From Taxillus chinensis (lineage: Eukaryota; Streptophyta; Magnoliopsida; Santalales; Loranthaceae), in NCBI GenBank assembly GCA_023512835.1, contig CM042090.1:51509365-51573364 (forward strand): a stretch of DNA of 64,000 nucleotides, written 5' to 3'. Each line of letters opens with the position of its first letter. Within the stretch, counting starts at the first letter, position 1. The notes beneath the pieces were generated by a model. It made no database searches. It had not been told where the DNA came from and was given only the letters and a program-made list of their open reading frames with translations. Positions 43,394-54,813 of the stretch are shown here, piece after piece. Made by a program: the position numbers and the translations under genes.

Positions 43394-45345
43394 ATCCCTA
43401 AGACCGCGTTCAGTTGTCGCTATGGGCATTATGAGTGGCTTGTGATGCCGTTTAGGCTCACGAATGCTCCAGCAGTGTTTATGGGATTGATGAACCAGGT
43501 GTTTGCTCCATATTTAGATATGTTCGTTGTGGTGTTCATCGACGATATTTTGGTCTATTCGCGACCAAGAGGAAACATGAGGAGCATTTTGCAGGTTGTG
43601 TTGTAGACCTTGCGTGAGCATCGGTTGTACGCGAAGTTCACGAAATGTGACTTCTAGTTGCAACAGGTGCACTTCTTGGGGCATGTGGTATCTTCGGAGG
43701 GTATCAAGTGGATCCTGAGAATATTGAGGCAGTCATGTCGTGGAAGAGGCCCACGAATGTGTTTGAGATTTGTAGCTTCCTTGGTTTGGCAGGCTACTAT
43801 CGGAGGTTCGTGGAGGATTTTTCCCGGTTGGCAGCTCCTATGACACACTTGACTAGGAAGGGAGTTCCTTTTGTTTGGTCTGATACATGTGAGAGTGCTT
43901 TCATGGAGCTGAAGGCACGATTGACCTCAGCACCTAACTTGATTCTCCCACATGAGGGTGTGCCTTTTGAGGTGTATTGTGATGCTTCCAGGGTGGGGCT
44001 TGGTTTTGTGCTGATGCAGACTCGGTAGGTGATTGCTTATGGATCTAGCTAGTTGAGACCACATGAGCAGAACTATAGCAGTTTGAGTTTGATATGATGT
44101 ATACCCCTGGGAAGGGTAATGTAGTGGTAGATGCGCTGAGTAGGAAGAGCAGGGCCGTGGTTGCCCATTGTGCCATTAAGGAATGGGAAATGATGGGACA
44201 GTTGGCAGCGATGAGGTTGCAGATGGTGACCAGTGAGGCGCGGGGGACCCTCAGTGTTGTTGTAGCAGTCCTAGAGATGCAGCACAAAATCATAGAGGAT
44301 CAGCTGGGGGACGTTGATTGTGAGGTCATCCATGACCAGATTCAGACTGGGCAGGCACCTTCTGATTAGACTGAGGATGCAGAGCATGTGCTGCGGTATA
44401 GGGGTATATTGATAGTTCCCACTTCTCTTCAGGAGGAGGTTCTTCGGGAATTTCACCAGTCGAGGTTAGCTGTACATCCTGGTGGGACCAAGATGTACCA
44501 TGCCGTGAGGAGGCAGTTTTGGTGGCCAGGCCTGAAGAAAGTCGTTGCTGATTTTGTGAGGAGGTGTTTGACCTGTTAGCAGGTCAAGCCAGAGCACCTG
44601 AGATCAGCTGGTGAGTTGCAGTCATTGCCACTGCCAAAGTGGAAATGGGACCACGTGACCATGGATTTTGTCACTGGACTTCCTCGTTCCAGGGGACACG
44701 ACACTATATGGGTTATTGTGGACTGGTTGACCAAATCGGCGCATTTTATTCCGATTCGAGAGACAGACCCAGTGAGGACTTTGGGACAGAGGTATATTGA
44801 TGTTATTATGCGGTTGCATGGAGTCCCATTGTCTATTGTATCTGATCGGGATGCGAGGTTTACATCTCAGTTTTGGAGACAGTTGCAGCGAGCTTTAGGT
44901 ACCAGGGTGAACCTGAGTACAGCTTTTCATCCGCAGACAGACGATCAGTTGGAGCGGACGATTCAGACGCTCGAGTATATGTTGCGTGCCTGTGTCCTAG
45001 ATTTTGGAGGTTATTGGGAGACTCACCTTCCTTTGGTGGAGTTCTCTTACAACAACAGTTATCAGGCCACGATTGGGATGGCTCCGTATGAGGCACTGTA
45101 TGGGCGGCCTTGCAGATCACCCTTGTGTTGGGCACAGACGGGAGAGACAGCAGTTCTCGGTCCCGATATGATTTAAGAAACCACGGAGATAGTGCAGTTG
45201 ATTAGACAGCGTATGCTGACAGCATAGAGTAGGCAAAAGTCCTACGCGGATCAGAGGCGTCGACCCTTGCAATTTGAGGTGGGGGACCGTGTATTTTTGC
45301 GGGTTTCGCCGCATCGAGGGCATCAGAGGTTTGGACATGAGTCCC
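43394..45345 (+). pseudogene. B1 RT, RNase H remnant and integrase
   Basis: RT resumes with [13 protein letters not shown] and [11 protein letters not shown]. RNase H keeps [14 protein letters not shown], but about 150 bp after HEQNY are deleted (near 44076), removing the second half of its active site. Integrase has [42 protein letters not shown] and TDDQLERTIQTLE. Stops: TAG at 43604, 43655, 44026, 44050, 44367, 44577 and 45225, TAA at 45174. Frameshifts lie near 43590 and 43708. After RFGHES the C-terminal domain and chromodomain are lost. Confidence 0.9.
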
Positions 45346-45578
45346 TGAGGTATGAGTTATGTTTTATGCATCTGTTTTGCATATGTTGTTTGAGATGTGG
45401 TTTAGCTCATTGTTGTTGGATTTTGTCAGCCCTTTTGGCTTGTTGCGAGTTGCATTGCACATGTGTGATTGGTAATTATGTTTTATGTTTTGTTGATGGG
45501 ACATTGAGCTTGAATTTTGCTATGTACTTTGGGCATGTGTTTTATTTTCGAGGACGAAAAGTCCTAAGGTGGGGAGGA
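45346..45578 (+). other. B1 3' untranslated region and polypurine tract
   Basis: T/G-rich non-coding sequence. The hairpin TTTTCGAGGACGAAAA (45545-45560) precedes the polypurine tract AAGGTGGGGAGGA (45566-45578) and the LTR start. Confidence 0.8.
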
Positions 45579-47738
45579 TGTAAAGACTCGTATTTGGGTA
45601 GTTTTGAGAGATAGTCATTCTATGGAAATGTAACTATCTGGACGGTAGTGTAGTCGTCGATGTGAGCATTTTGACTGTACTTGGGCCCGATTCCGAGTCG
45701 GGGCCCCGTTTGACCCGATTATTGACTTTTCGGGGTTTATTGGTTGACTTTGCATTTGGGCAATCATTTGGGTGTAATAATATCTGTTTAGTGTTGTGCT
45801 CGTCATTTCTAGCGTTTTGACTGTAATTTGACTCAATTTGGAGTTCGGGGCCTTGGAGGTCAACTTTTGTGTTGGGAGGTCAATTATTGACTGGGTCAAT
45901 GGTTGACTAGGTCAGTTGACTGGCAAAAATACAAATAGCAGCAAAAAAAAAAGGTTTGACTTTACGTTTCACGTTTGTGCGTTTAAGAGAGAGAGCTTGA
46001 GAGAGCTTGGAGGCCTTGGCGATTTGGGGCGATTTGGGTTCGTAGAGCTCAAAGATTCACTTCAAGTAGGTGTCCTTGAACTTCTTATCTCTCTCTTGTT
46101 TTGGATCTGCATGAATTTATCATGATTTATGAAATTGAGCATGAACCCTAGAGGTTGGGGAAAACCAATTTTGGGTTAGATCTAATGGTTTAGCATAAGA
46201 TCTGTGGTTAAGAAATGTTTATTATCATTGTGGATATATGTTTCTGTGATTTTGGAATTGATTAACTGTGTTTTTCACGAGGGTTGATAAGTCAACCATG
46301 GAAATCTGGGTTTAGATCTAGATTTCTGGAAATCTGGAATTTTATACGTGTTTCTGTTGTTTCTACGCGATTTAGAGGCGTTCTGGACGCATTTTGAGGT
46401 AGATATCGTAGTTTGTTGCGAAACAGGGGTGTTAGTGAGCGTCTGGGAGTTTCTGGGCATGTTCTAGATGAAGAACAGGCAAAAACGATGATGAACAGTA
46501 CCCTGGGCGCGTTACTGGGTCGAACTAACGAAAATCCGAAGTTCTGGGTCGTAGTTCGTTGACCCGTAGTTCGTAGGTCGAAGGTTCGTAGTTTGTAGGG
46601 TCGTAGTTCGTAGACCCATTGTTCGAAGGTTCGTAGTTCGTAGGTTCAAAGGTTCGTTGTTCATAGGGTCGTAGTCCGAAGGTCGAAGATCGTAGCCTCG
46701 CTTCGAGTCTTCGAGGCGCGCTGGAGCTCCGCACTCTACAGCTACGAGTCGCAGTTCCACAGCTATGAGTCGCAGGTTGTGAGCTACGAGTCGCAGCTCC
46801 TGTAGTGTAACTGGATACTGGACAGCACTGGACTGGACCTATTTACATTGCAACCTATACCCATCTACACATTTAAGTATTAAGTTACAATGTAAATAAC
46901 GAAATACCCCCCATTTGAATTCAAAGAAAAATACTAGAAAAATTAATTCCACTCTTTCAAAATGTGAAAATTGAGATTTAGTGTAAAATCTCGAAAAAAC
47001 CCAAAAGTTCGTAGAGGTGAATTTTTGGAAAGTGGGGTTAGACATCTCAGAAAAATCCCCAAAAATTAGATTATCTTAGTTATGCTATGGGAACCCAATG
47101 CCGGGACTTTTGATTTCAAGAAAATAGCTGCTATGGGTACTTCCTTCATAAATCAAGGATTGAGGATTTACTTGTGAAGACTGGCTACAGTTCCAAAGGA
47201 AATGTTGAGAATGACATGCCATACTAATGTTAGTATGTTGGTGTGAGGTATTGGGGCATGGACTCCGTGACTTGTTTGGGTTCTCACCGTGATGCACCGA
47301 TGGTGCTATGTGGTTGACGTGGCTGGCATATGCACCGATGGCAGGCCTGTGTGGCGACTGTGGCCGGGCATATTGCACTGTGGACAGGCTAAGGCCTGAG
47401 TTGAGCCGTTGAGCTCGTGGAGCTAGGGCTGAGTGCCCTGAGTTGGGATCCCATACATAGGACAACTTGTCTACACAGGACAAGTTGAGTGTGCCCTGAT
47501 GTTTGTTTGCAGGCTGAGTCCTGATGTTTGTTTACAGGCTGAGTCCTGATGATTGTGCACACTACATAGTGCACGAGTACACTGAGCATATAGTGTAGAC
47601 TTATATGTGTTGCATGATGTGGAGTTTTGGGGTCACCTACTGAGCTTGTCGCTCACCCCTACTTGTTGTTTACCTTTTTCAGGTGTGACCCGAGACTAGT
47701 GGAGGACTTTCTTCCAGGAGGACGCCCACTACTCTGAT
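45579..47738 (+). repeat. 3' LTR of B1, truncated
   Basis: TGTAAAGACTCG onward, parallel to the 5' LTR until ..CACTACTCTGATG, where it meets an A-type LTR end in opposite orientation. The last 216 bp or so of the LTR are missing. Confidence 0.92.
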
Positions 47739-50700
47739 GGGGTGAGCTCAAACTAAACCAATGTTGAGAAAATTTAGAGTCGCCACCAACTGTTTTTGGG
47801 GTACAGTTGGATACCCTCTACTTTGAGTTGTTTCAAGTGTGTGATCTGCGTTATCAGAGAAGGGTTCGGGAGTTGGTTATGTGTAGGGAAGGATTAGCAC
47901 CCCTACAGCGCCCTTTCGGTATCTAATTTAGGAGGAGGAGGTTTTTGTACTGCCATGACTGGGTTAAGTTTCCTAAAAAGTTTATGATTTTTATTTAGCT
48001 AAGTTATTTATTGAAGTCATGGTGAAAATGGATTTACCCTAAATTTTTAAAGGGAATCCTAAAGGTTTTGGGTTTTTTGTTTGAAGTGGATAATGAGATC
48101 CTACGGGTTAGTTTTGGTGTTTGGTTTTATTTTGGAAATTGAAGTCTTCAAATATGATGTTTTTCTTTTTATTTTCCCTTTTTTATTGGTTTTTTGGGTT
48201 AGAAAACATACATTTTTTTTTGGTTTTTGTGTTTTGTAAAAACAAACATTTTGTTTTGGTTTTGCTTCATTTTTGGTTTGAAAACATGAAAATGTTTTTT
48301 TGTGTGCTTTTGTTTTGTTTTTGTTTTGTTTTTTTTGTTTTTTTGTTTTTTGGAAACCTTTCTTTCTTTCTTTCCTTTTTTGTTTTTTGTTTTTTTTTTG
48401 CAAACCCGAAATCTTAAATCAAAGTCATGAACATATGCATTAAAATAAAAAACGTGGAGTGTGTGATTATGACATCCACAAAAGAAAAATAAAAGCACTC
48501 TTTTTTTTCTTTTTCCTTTTTTTCATCTTCTCCCTTTTGATGCCTCTCTTTTGCTTCTCTTCTTACTATACTTTACATATTTACAACATATAACACAGGA
48601 AGAAATACAGGGAAAATACAGTGAAAAATACTAAAAACAATTACACCAAATATAGATAAGATAAAAACGAAAACTAGAAAAATGCTCAAAACAATTACAT
48701 CAAATATAAATACAAATAAGCTAAAAAAACAAATAAAAAAACAGATGTAAAGTGAACTGACTTTGGCTTTGGATTGGGACTCCGGCAGTGACATCGTTGG
48801 TGGGAAGGTGTGACTCCTAAGAAATCTAGGCGTTCCTTTTTTCTGGGCAAAATTATGGGCGTAAGAAATCTGGGCGTTTTTTTTTTTGGGAGCTGAACTC
48901 TTCTTCCTTCTGTTTTTTTTTTTGGATTAGGGAGTTGGGTATGAAGATGGCAGCAGGGATTAGGAAGAAAGAGAGCTGTATCGAGACATCAGGGAGGGCT
49001 GGAAGTGAATGGGAGATTTCTGGTTTTAGAATGGAAGAGGGTTGTTTTTTTTGAATGCAGGAGTTGGGCCAAAATGGCAGCAAGGATTAGAAAAAAAATG
49101 TTGTTTGCAGAATTTCCGCTCTCTCTCTCTCTCTCTGGGCATTTTTTTTTTTTTTGCTTTGCCGAACTCTCCTTCTTCTTTTTTTTTTGGGCAAACTCTT
49201 CTTTTTTTCTTTCTGTCGAACTCCCTCCTTTTTTTTTTGGACGAGATCTCTGTTTTTTTTCTCTCTCTCCGTTTGCGCTGGGACGAGGCTAGGGTGTAAT
49301 AATGGTAGCAGGTTTTTTCAACGATGAGGGGTCTCTCTCTTTGTTTACGCTGGGGCGACGCTCAGGCGTGATCCTTCCTTTTTTTTTTTTCCTTTCGCGT
49401 CGACGGAAGACTGAGTTTAAAAGGGCTGATAGCAGTTTTTGGCTGGACTCATTAATTGCTGCATTAAATGTTTTGTCGAGTGTATTATTAATTCCAGCTT
49501 TATTAATTTGCAGATTCGATGCTTTGTCGAGTGGACAGCTTGTGCGGAAAACAAGGCAGCTCGTGATTGCCTTTTGAATTTGTATTTTAGCACATGTGAC
49601 TGACAGGTCGTTGAAAAATGATTCTTTGTCAGATGGCTAGCGCAAAATACGGGTCTCGTGAACAGCCAGCGAGAAAAGCCAGCGAAAAACGCCAACCAGC
49701 GAAGGTCAAGGGGTCAGAGGATCGAAGTGTCGGCAGATCGAAGTGTCGGCAGGGTCGAAGCTTCGGTGGGTCGAAATTTCGGTGGGGCGAAGGTCAACGG
49801 TCAACGGGTCGAAGTGTCGGTAGGTCGAAGGTCAACGGTCAACGGTCAACGGGTTGAAGGCTTACAGGCGTTGCAGGTCAAGGTTCGAAGGTCAGAGTGT
49901 CGGCAGGTCAAAGGTTTATGGGCTTCGAGTGTCCAGGGTCGAAGGTCGGAGTGTCAGCAGGTCAAGGGGTCGTAGGTCGCGTGTCGAAGGCGTCGCAAGT
50001 CAAGGCATCATAGGTTCGCAGGTGAAGGCGTCGCAAGTCCTGGCGTCGTAAGTCCTGGTATCGTAAGTCTAGAGGCGTCGCATCTTCACAAGGTTCGAAA
50101 GTCCGAAGGGGTGAGTCGAAGGTCGGAGTGTCGGCAGCGGGGCTTCGAGGCTTCGAGGCTTCGGGGCTTCGAGGCTTCGATGCTTCGGGGCTTCGAGGCT
50201 TCGAGGCTCCGAAGGTCAATGGTCGAGGTGGCGAGTCAAAGGTCGGAGTGTCAGTAGGTCAACAGTCAACGGTCAACCCCGAAGTTTTTTTTTTTAGCTG
50301 TTAATTACCTTCTTACCCTTCACCTAAAATGCAAAAATGGACAACTTTCCGTGGATTGCTTGGGGAGATCCGTATTCGCCTAAATTGACGCTTTGAAGAA
50401 TTTCGCATGGCCACTTTTTTGGGCGATTTGACCAGGGGCATTGACCGTCTTTTGGCAAGTTTTGACTTTTCCAACGAAAGTTGTTTTGGCCATAACTTCT
50501 TCATTTTAAGTCCGATTTGAGCTCGGTCAAGTGCATTAGTCTCCAATTTTCATCCTCTATCACCTGGTGTTGGTCTTGGGGCGCTTCAAGGACTTGTAGC
50601 AGAAGTCATTAATTTTGGACTCCCCCGTCCGTGTCAATTGTATCCATCTCGTGCAAATTGGGGTTAACATCAATTCCAAACCATTCCTTGGAAGTATGGG

Positions 50701-50796
50701 ATCATTGTGGACTTGTTCGACAAGGTATATGGCATGGGTAGAAAGGTATATCAAATGGGATTAGTATGTCCAACCCTAACAAAATGGGGTCCAACA
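47739..50796 (-). repeat. Tat-type LTR A3
   Basis: On the minus strand it starts TGTTGGACCCC at 50796 and runs to GAGCTCACCCC at 47739, missing about the last 30 bp. It has the homopolymer-rich part (48110-48400) and GTCGAAGG/GGCTTCGA repeats (49690-50270) like A1. No A-type internal sequence adjoins it: the B1 LTR lies on one side and a 28-bp spacer plus an inverted A-type LTR on the other. Confidence 0.82.
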
Positions 50797-50824
50797 CAGG
50801 GGACTCAATGTCCTCCTTCGGAGC
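50797..50824. other. 28-bp spacer between two head-to-head LTRs
   Basis: The short sequence between the start of A3 (minus) and the start of A4 (plus). It is not the polypurine tract expected before an A-type LTR. Confidence 0.7.
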
Positions 50825-51391
50825 TATTGGACCCCATTTTGTCCGGGTTGGACATACTAACCCCATTTGAAATATATGCCTTTTTGCCCATGCCATATAC
50901 CTTGTTGAACAGGTCCTTAAAGATTCCCTGCGATTTGCACAAGATGGATGCATTGACACTAACCGGGAAGCCCAAAATTGATAACCTCTGTTGCCAACCC
51001 CTAAAATGCCCCAAGATCAACGCCAGGTGATAGAGGATGAAATTTGGAGACTAACGCACTTGATCGAGCTCAATTCCGATGAAAAATGAAAAATATGGCC
51101 AAAACAATTTTCGTCAGAAGAAGTCACACTTGCAAAAACACGGTCAACGCCCCTGGTCAAACTGCCCGAAAATGTGACCATGCGAGATTCTCCAAAATGA
51201 CTATTCAGGTGAATACGGAGCTTCCCAAACAATCTCCCAAAGTTCGTCCGTTTTGGCATTTTTGGTGGAGGTAAAAAGGTAATTCAAAGTTAAAAAAAAA
51301 AGAACATCAAAGTCAAATCCGGATCATCGTGGTCAAATCCGGAACATCAAAGTCAGAGGTCAAATCCGAGCCAACATTGATCCAGACTAAG
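50825..51391 (+). repeat. Tat-type LTR A4, first part
   Basis: Starts TATTGGACCCC (canonical TGTTGGACC) and is very similar to the A2 LTR but in plus orientation. Interrupted at CTAAG by E1. Confidence 0.85.
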
Positions 51392-53187
51392 TGTAATGAC
51401 CCGTGTGTAAACTGTGTGTAAGAAGTTAACCACAAACACCTTGGAGGTTAGTGCACTAGTTTGAGGTAAGAGATGAGCCCAAGAGGGGACTTTTGGGAGG
51501 TGCAGGTGACAAGTGGTAACGTACCTTTATGCCCTAGGAAGATGCTATGCATATACAGGCGCTTTTAGGCTGTTTTGCCAGGTTTTGGAGAGCTATTTTG
51601 ACCTAGTAGATGGCCTCAAACAATTGGCGTGCAAGAACAAAAGTTTCTTAGAATGAGGTCCTCTATCTACCACAGAAATTTCAGAGCATTTGGAGCTGCA
51701 CGTGAATTCACCCATTTCACGTGCAAGCATATTTTTGCTTCTTAGGCCTCTACAAGATGCAAGGAGGCTTGTGGTGAAGTTTGAGTGCATTTGGAGCTGC
51801 ACGCCAATTGGGGAATTGGTGTGCAAATTGGCGTGCAGGCATGTTTTTGCATGGTTACCTTGGTTTTGTCATTCTAATCATCTTTTCTCAAAGGACCATG
51901 TTGGAATTGTGAATATTTTGGTGTGTATGGATGTGGGAAGGTCATAGCTTGTTCCATCAAAACTACGTCGTTTTGATCTTGGGATTCACTTAATCAAAAC
52001 TACGTCGTTTTGATGTTGTGTTGTCTATATAAGGAGGAGAAGCCCCTCTGTTTTAGGGTTAGGGTTTGTTGCTCCACCACCGCGTCGCGAGAGAGAGAGA
52101 GAGAGAGAGGGAAGGAGAGCTTCGGTGGCTGCCGGAGCGTCTTGCGTGGGTGGTCGGAGTCTCGGCGTGGAAGCGGGAGCAGGAGAACACACAAGGTAGG
52201 GGTTCTGTTCTTCCTAAATCCTCCTCTGTCCTAGGGTTCTAGGGCAGATTATGGAGTTAAACCTGTCTATATATATGTAATCCATATAGGTGTGATCTCC
52301 TATATGGATGTTGGCCTTCGATGGCGATTTTGGTGTGTTTCTGGTGTTAGTGTGATGCATGAAAAGTGTTCGATAAAATGCCTGTGTGACATGCCTGCTA
52401 CATGTTTAAGAAAATGCCTGTGCGGCTGGGTTCAAGAGCCTGTGAATTTATGTACACCAATCATTTGGTTTTATACCTATGAGGCTTTTCATGCTAAGTG
52501 TTTGATGTTATGTCTGTGTGACTAAGTGTGGCTATGTGTGCTTGTGTTCTTGGAACCTGGTGGGTTTGGGAAGCCCGGGACTGTTCTTGGAACCCGGTGG
52601 TGTGGAAGCCGGGATCGTTCTTGGAACCCGGTGGTGTGGAAGCCCGGACTGTTCTTGTAACGCAGTGTCTGTGGAATCCCGGGAGTGTTTATGTACCAGC
52701 CTGTGTATGATTGTATTTGCTGTTATAGCCTGTAAATATATCTGGTGGAATAATTGTATCACGACACAGCACTTGTACACAAGGCATGTAGATATTAGGT
52801 GCATGAGATGGGTTGGGGAGACATGAATCCTACTGAGCTGTGGTTGCTCACCCCTCCTACCATGTTGTTTTCTTTACAGGAACCTACAGGCGTTAGGTGG
52901 GAACACCAAGGTGGAAGTCCTACTTGTGGCTTGCTCATTATTATTTCGAGTTATGCTGCTTTTCTTTATGTAGCTTTGTAACCCCAGTGGGGAGACATTG
53001 TAATGTGGAGTTCAATGTAATAAAAGTGTGTTTTGGACGTATTTGCTATGTTTGGACTCAATAAATATAAGATTATTCTCTGAATATAAAGTGTGAGATG
53101 TATGTTGTATTCTAACCCCTCTATCCAACTTGGGTAAAGGGAGGGTCACGTTCCGGTCTCCTCGGGTTGGAAATCCGGGGCGTGACA
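51392..53187 (+). repeat. 5' LTR of E1
   Basis: TGTAATGACCCGTG ... GGGGCGTGACA, 1796 bp. G-box CACGTG pair near 51702-51723, an ACGT-core palindrome before the TATA box (52026), (GA)n leader (52089-52110), donor ACAAG|GTAGGGG at 52196, and a four-copy 36-bp array (52549-52689). Confidence 0.94.
52026..52032 (+). promoter_or_regulatory. TATA box of the E1 5' LTR
   Basis: TATATAA in a context identical to that of D1 (TTGTCTATATAAGGAGG). Confidence 0.7.
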
Positions 53188-53611
53188 ATATGGTATCAGA
53201 GCATGGTCTAGTTGGCCTAGGGTAGTGGGCGGATCTGGTTATCCTGAGTCCTTTGGAGGAACCTGGAGGGACGTGCCTGATCAACACGGTCCGCTTGGAG
53301 CCTCTAAGGTGTATTTGGGGTAGTCCAGACCTGAGGTAGGATTTGCATGCATTGGCATTAGGGCACTAGTTGCATTTGTTGTCATGTGTGAAGGATGTGA
53401 ATAACATGATTATGTGTGAACGTGCAACTCTGAATATTCTTGGAATGCCTTGGGTATGACTACAATGTGGATGTCTTGTGTGCAATATTGATTGATGCAA
53501 TGGTTAAAATGTGTGTGATGCCATGTCTTGCTTGACTTGATAATGGGGTAGAGGTAGTCAACTTGTTAGTAGTCGAACGCGTTCGACGTTTGTGCTTCTT
53601 ACTTCATGTAG
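52196..53611 (+). other. candidate leader intron of E1
   Basis: Donor ACACACAAG|GTAGGGG at 52196 and acceptor TGTGCTTCTTACTTCATGTAG ending at 53611, 5 nt before the gag ATG. The 163 nt between TATA and donor hold no ATG; the interval has many, as well as the PBS. Confidence 0.58.
53191..53202 (+). other. primer-binding site of E1
   Basis: TGGTATCAGAGC, initiator tRNA-Met type, 3 nt after the LTR. Confidence 0.92.
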
Positions 53612-53616
53612 TAAGA

Positions 53617-54813
53617 ATGCCACCGAGAAGAGTGACGCGTGCGTCCGGGGTAGTGGGCGATGAGTCATCTCGCCCACGAGGGCCCGGGTGCGGGACAGTC
53701 CGTTGGAGGACATGCACTGTTGCTGGCGCAGCTGTGAGAAGGCATCCGGTTGGAAGTCCAAGAGCTTAGGGAGGGTATCCGGCAAGAAGTCCGGGAGGAG
53801 GTGCGCCGTGAGATGGCGGCACAGCAGGTGGTGCCACCCCCACCGCCACCACTAGCGGGGGAGCTACCCCGGGAGCGTGAGGGTCCTCCGCGTGGTATAC
53901 CGACTCGTGCTGAGGATGATGTGGTGACACGGTTCCGAAAGGAACAATCTCCACGATTTAAAGGGGAGGAGGACCCAGTGTTAGCTGAGCACTGGCTGAG
54001 GCAGATCGAGCATGTGTTTTCCTTTCTCCTACCCCGGGAGGAGGATAAGGTGAGACTGGCCATTCGGCAGCTGGAAGGGGATGCTCTAGAGTGGTGGTTG
54101 AGTGTCGCGGGAGCCATGCGGTGCAGTTCATGCTTTTGGAGGAGTTTCTACAGCTCTTCCATGATGAGTTCTTCCCGGAATCTTTGAGATGGCAGAAGAG
54201 AGAGGAATTCGGCAGCCTGAAGCAAGGATCAAAGACGGTGCCCGAGTATGAGCGGGAGTTCCGGAGCCTGAGTAGGTTTGCCCCCGAGACAGTGGCAAAG
54301 GAGGACCTGAAGGCCCACAAGTTCACTCTGGGTCTTAGGCTAGCCCTTAGGCAGAGGGTGGCGATTCTGCGTTTGAGGACCTATGCTGAGGTTGTTGAGA
54401 CAGCACGTATAGCTGAGAGGGAGCTGGAGGATGGGAGGCAGGTCCATCAGGGTCGCCAGTTGCAAGGTGGGTCTGAACGCGATTCGGGGTCCAAGAGGCC
54501 TAAGACTGAGGAGAGAGATAGCAGTTCCCTCTGCAGCAGGGGACAGACATTGGTGAACCCAGGGAGGTCTAGCTTTGGCGGTGGCAGACAGGCGGTCCAG
54601 CCAGGAGGTCTCCCCGGCGGGCGTCATCGCTGTGGGGAGCAAGGCCACTTGAGGAAGGAGTGTCCAAAGAGGGACTGGAAATGCCATAGTTGTGGACGAG
54701 AGGGCCATCTGAGCCGGGTTTGCCGGAGTGGCAACAGGGGAGTTGGAGGCATGACATCCAGCACAAGGAGTGATGCCAGTTTCCGTGCACCAGCAGAGAG
54801 ACCAGCTCGTTAG
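53617..54813 (+). pseudogene. gag: gag of E1, broken
   Basis: Starts MPPRRVTRASGVVGDESS at 53617. A one-base insertion near 53668, TGA at 53734-53736 and a one-base loss near 54109 interrupt it. From 54120 a long clean frame holds FHDEFFPESLRWQKREEFG, EYEREFRSLSRFAPETVAKE, KAHKFTLGLRLALRQRVAIL and zinc knuckles CGEQGHLRKEC (about 54628) and CHSCGREGHLSRVC (about 54682). It ends at TAG 54811-54813. It serves as the intact reference for the region missing in C1 gag. Confidence 0.9.

Larger units (their letters stand above)
17199..47738 (+). mobile_element. Del/Tekay-like chromovirus B1, interrupted by C1, D1 and B2
   Basis: Full order LTR-PBS-gag-PR-RT-RNase H-IN-PPT-LTR can be followed through four coding pieces: 20071-21027, 30897-31602, 40542-41150 and 43394-about 45345. 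Each insertion has a 5-bp target duplication (GACCC, GTGGA, CAGAT), and the reading frame continues exactly across each one. The 3' LTR is cut at 47738 by an A-type LTR, so B1's own target duplication cannot be checked. The two LTRs differ at about 13 of the first 200 positions by eye, more than those of the elements nested inside it. Confidence 0.92.

Noticed and set aside
20071..45227. TAG read as an amino acid (stop recoding) because nearly all B1 stops are TAG
   Set aside because: Plants do not recode TAG. B1 also has frameshifts, deletions and a lost zinc-ligand cysteine. Methylation decay explains the bias.
50797..50824. Polypurine tract between A3 and A4
   Set aside because: It does not match the AAAGAGGGGCAGT tract seen before the A2 LTR in either orientation.
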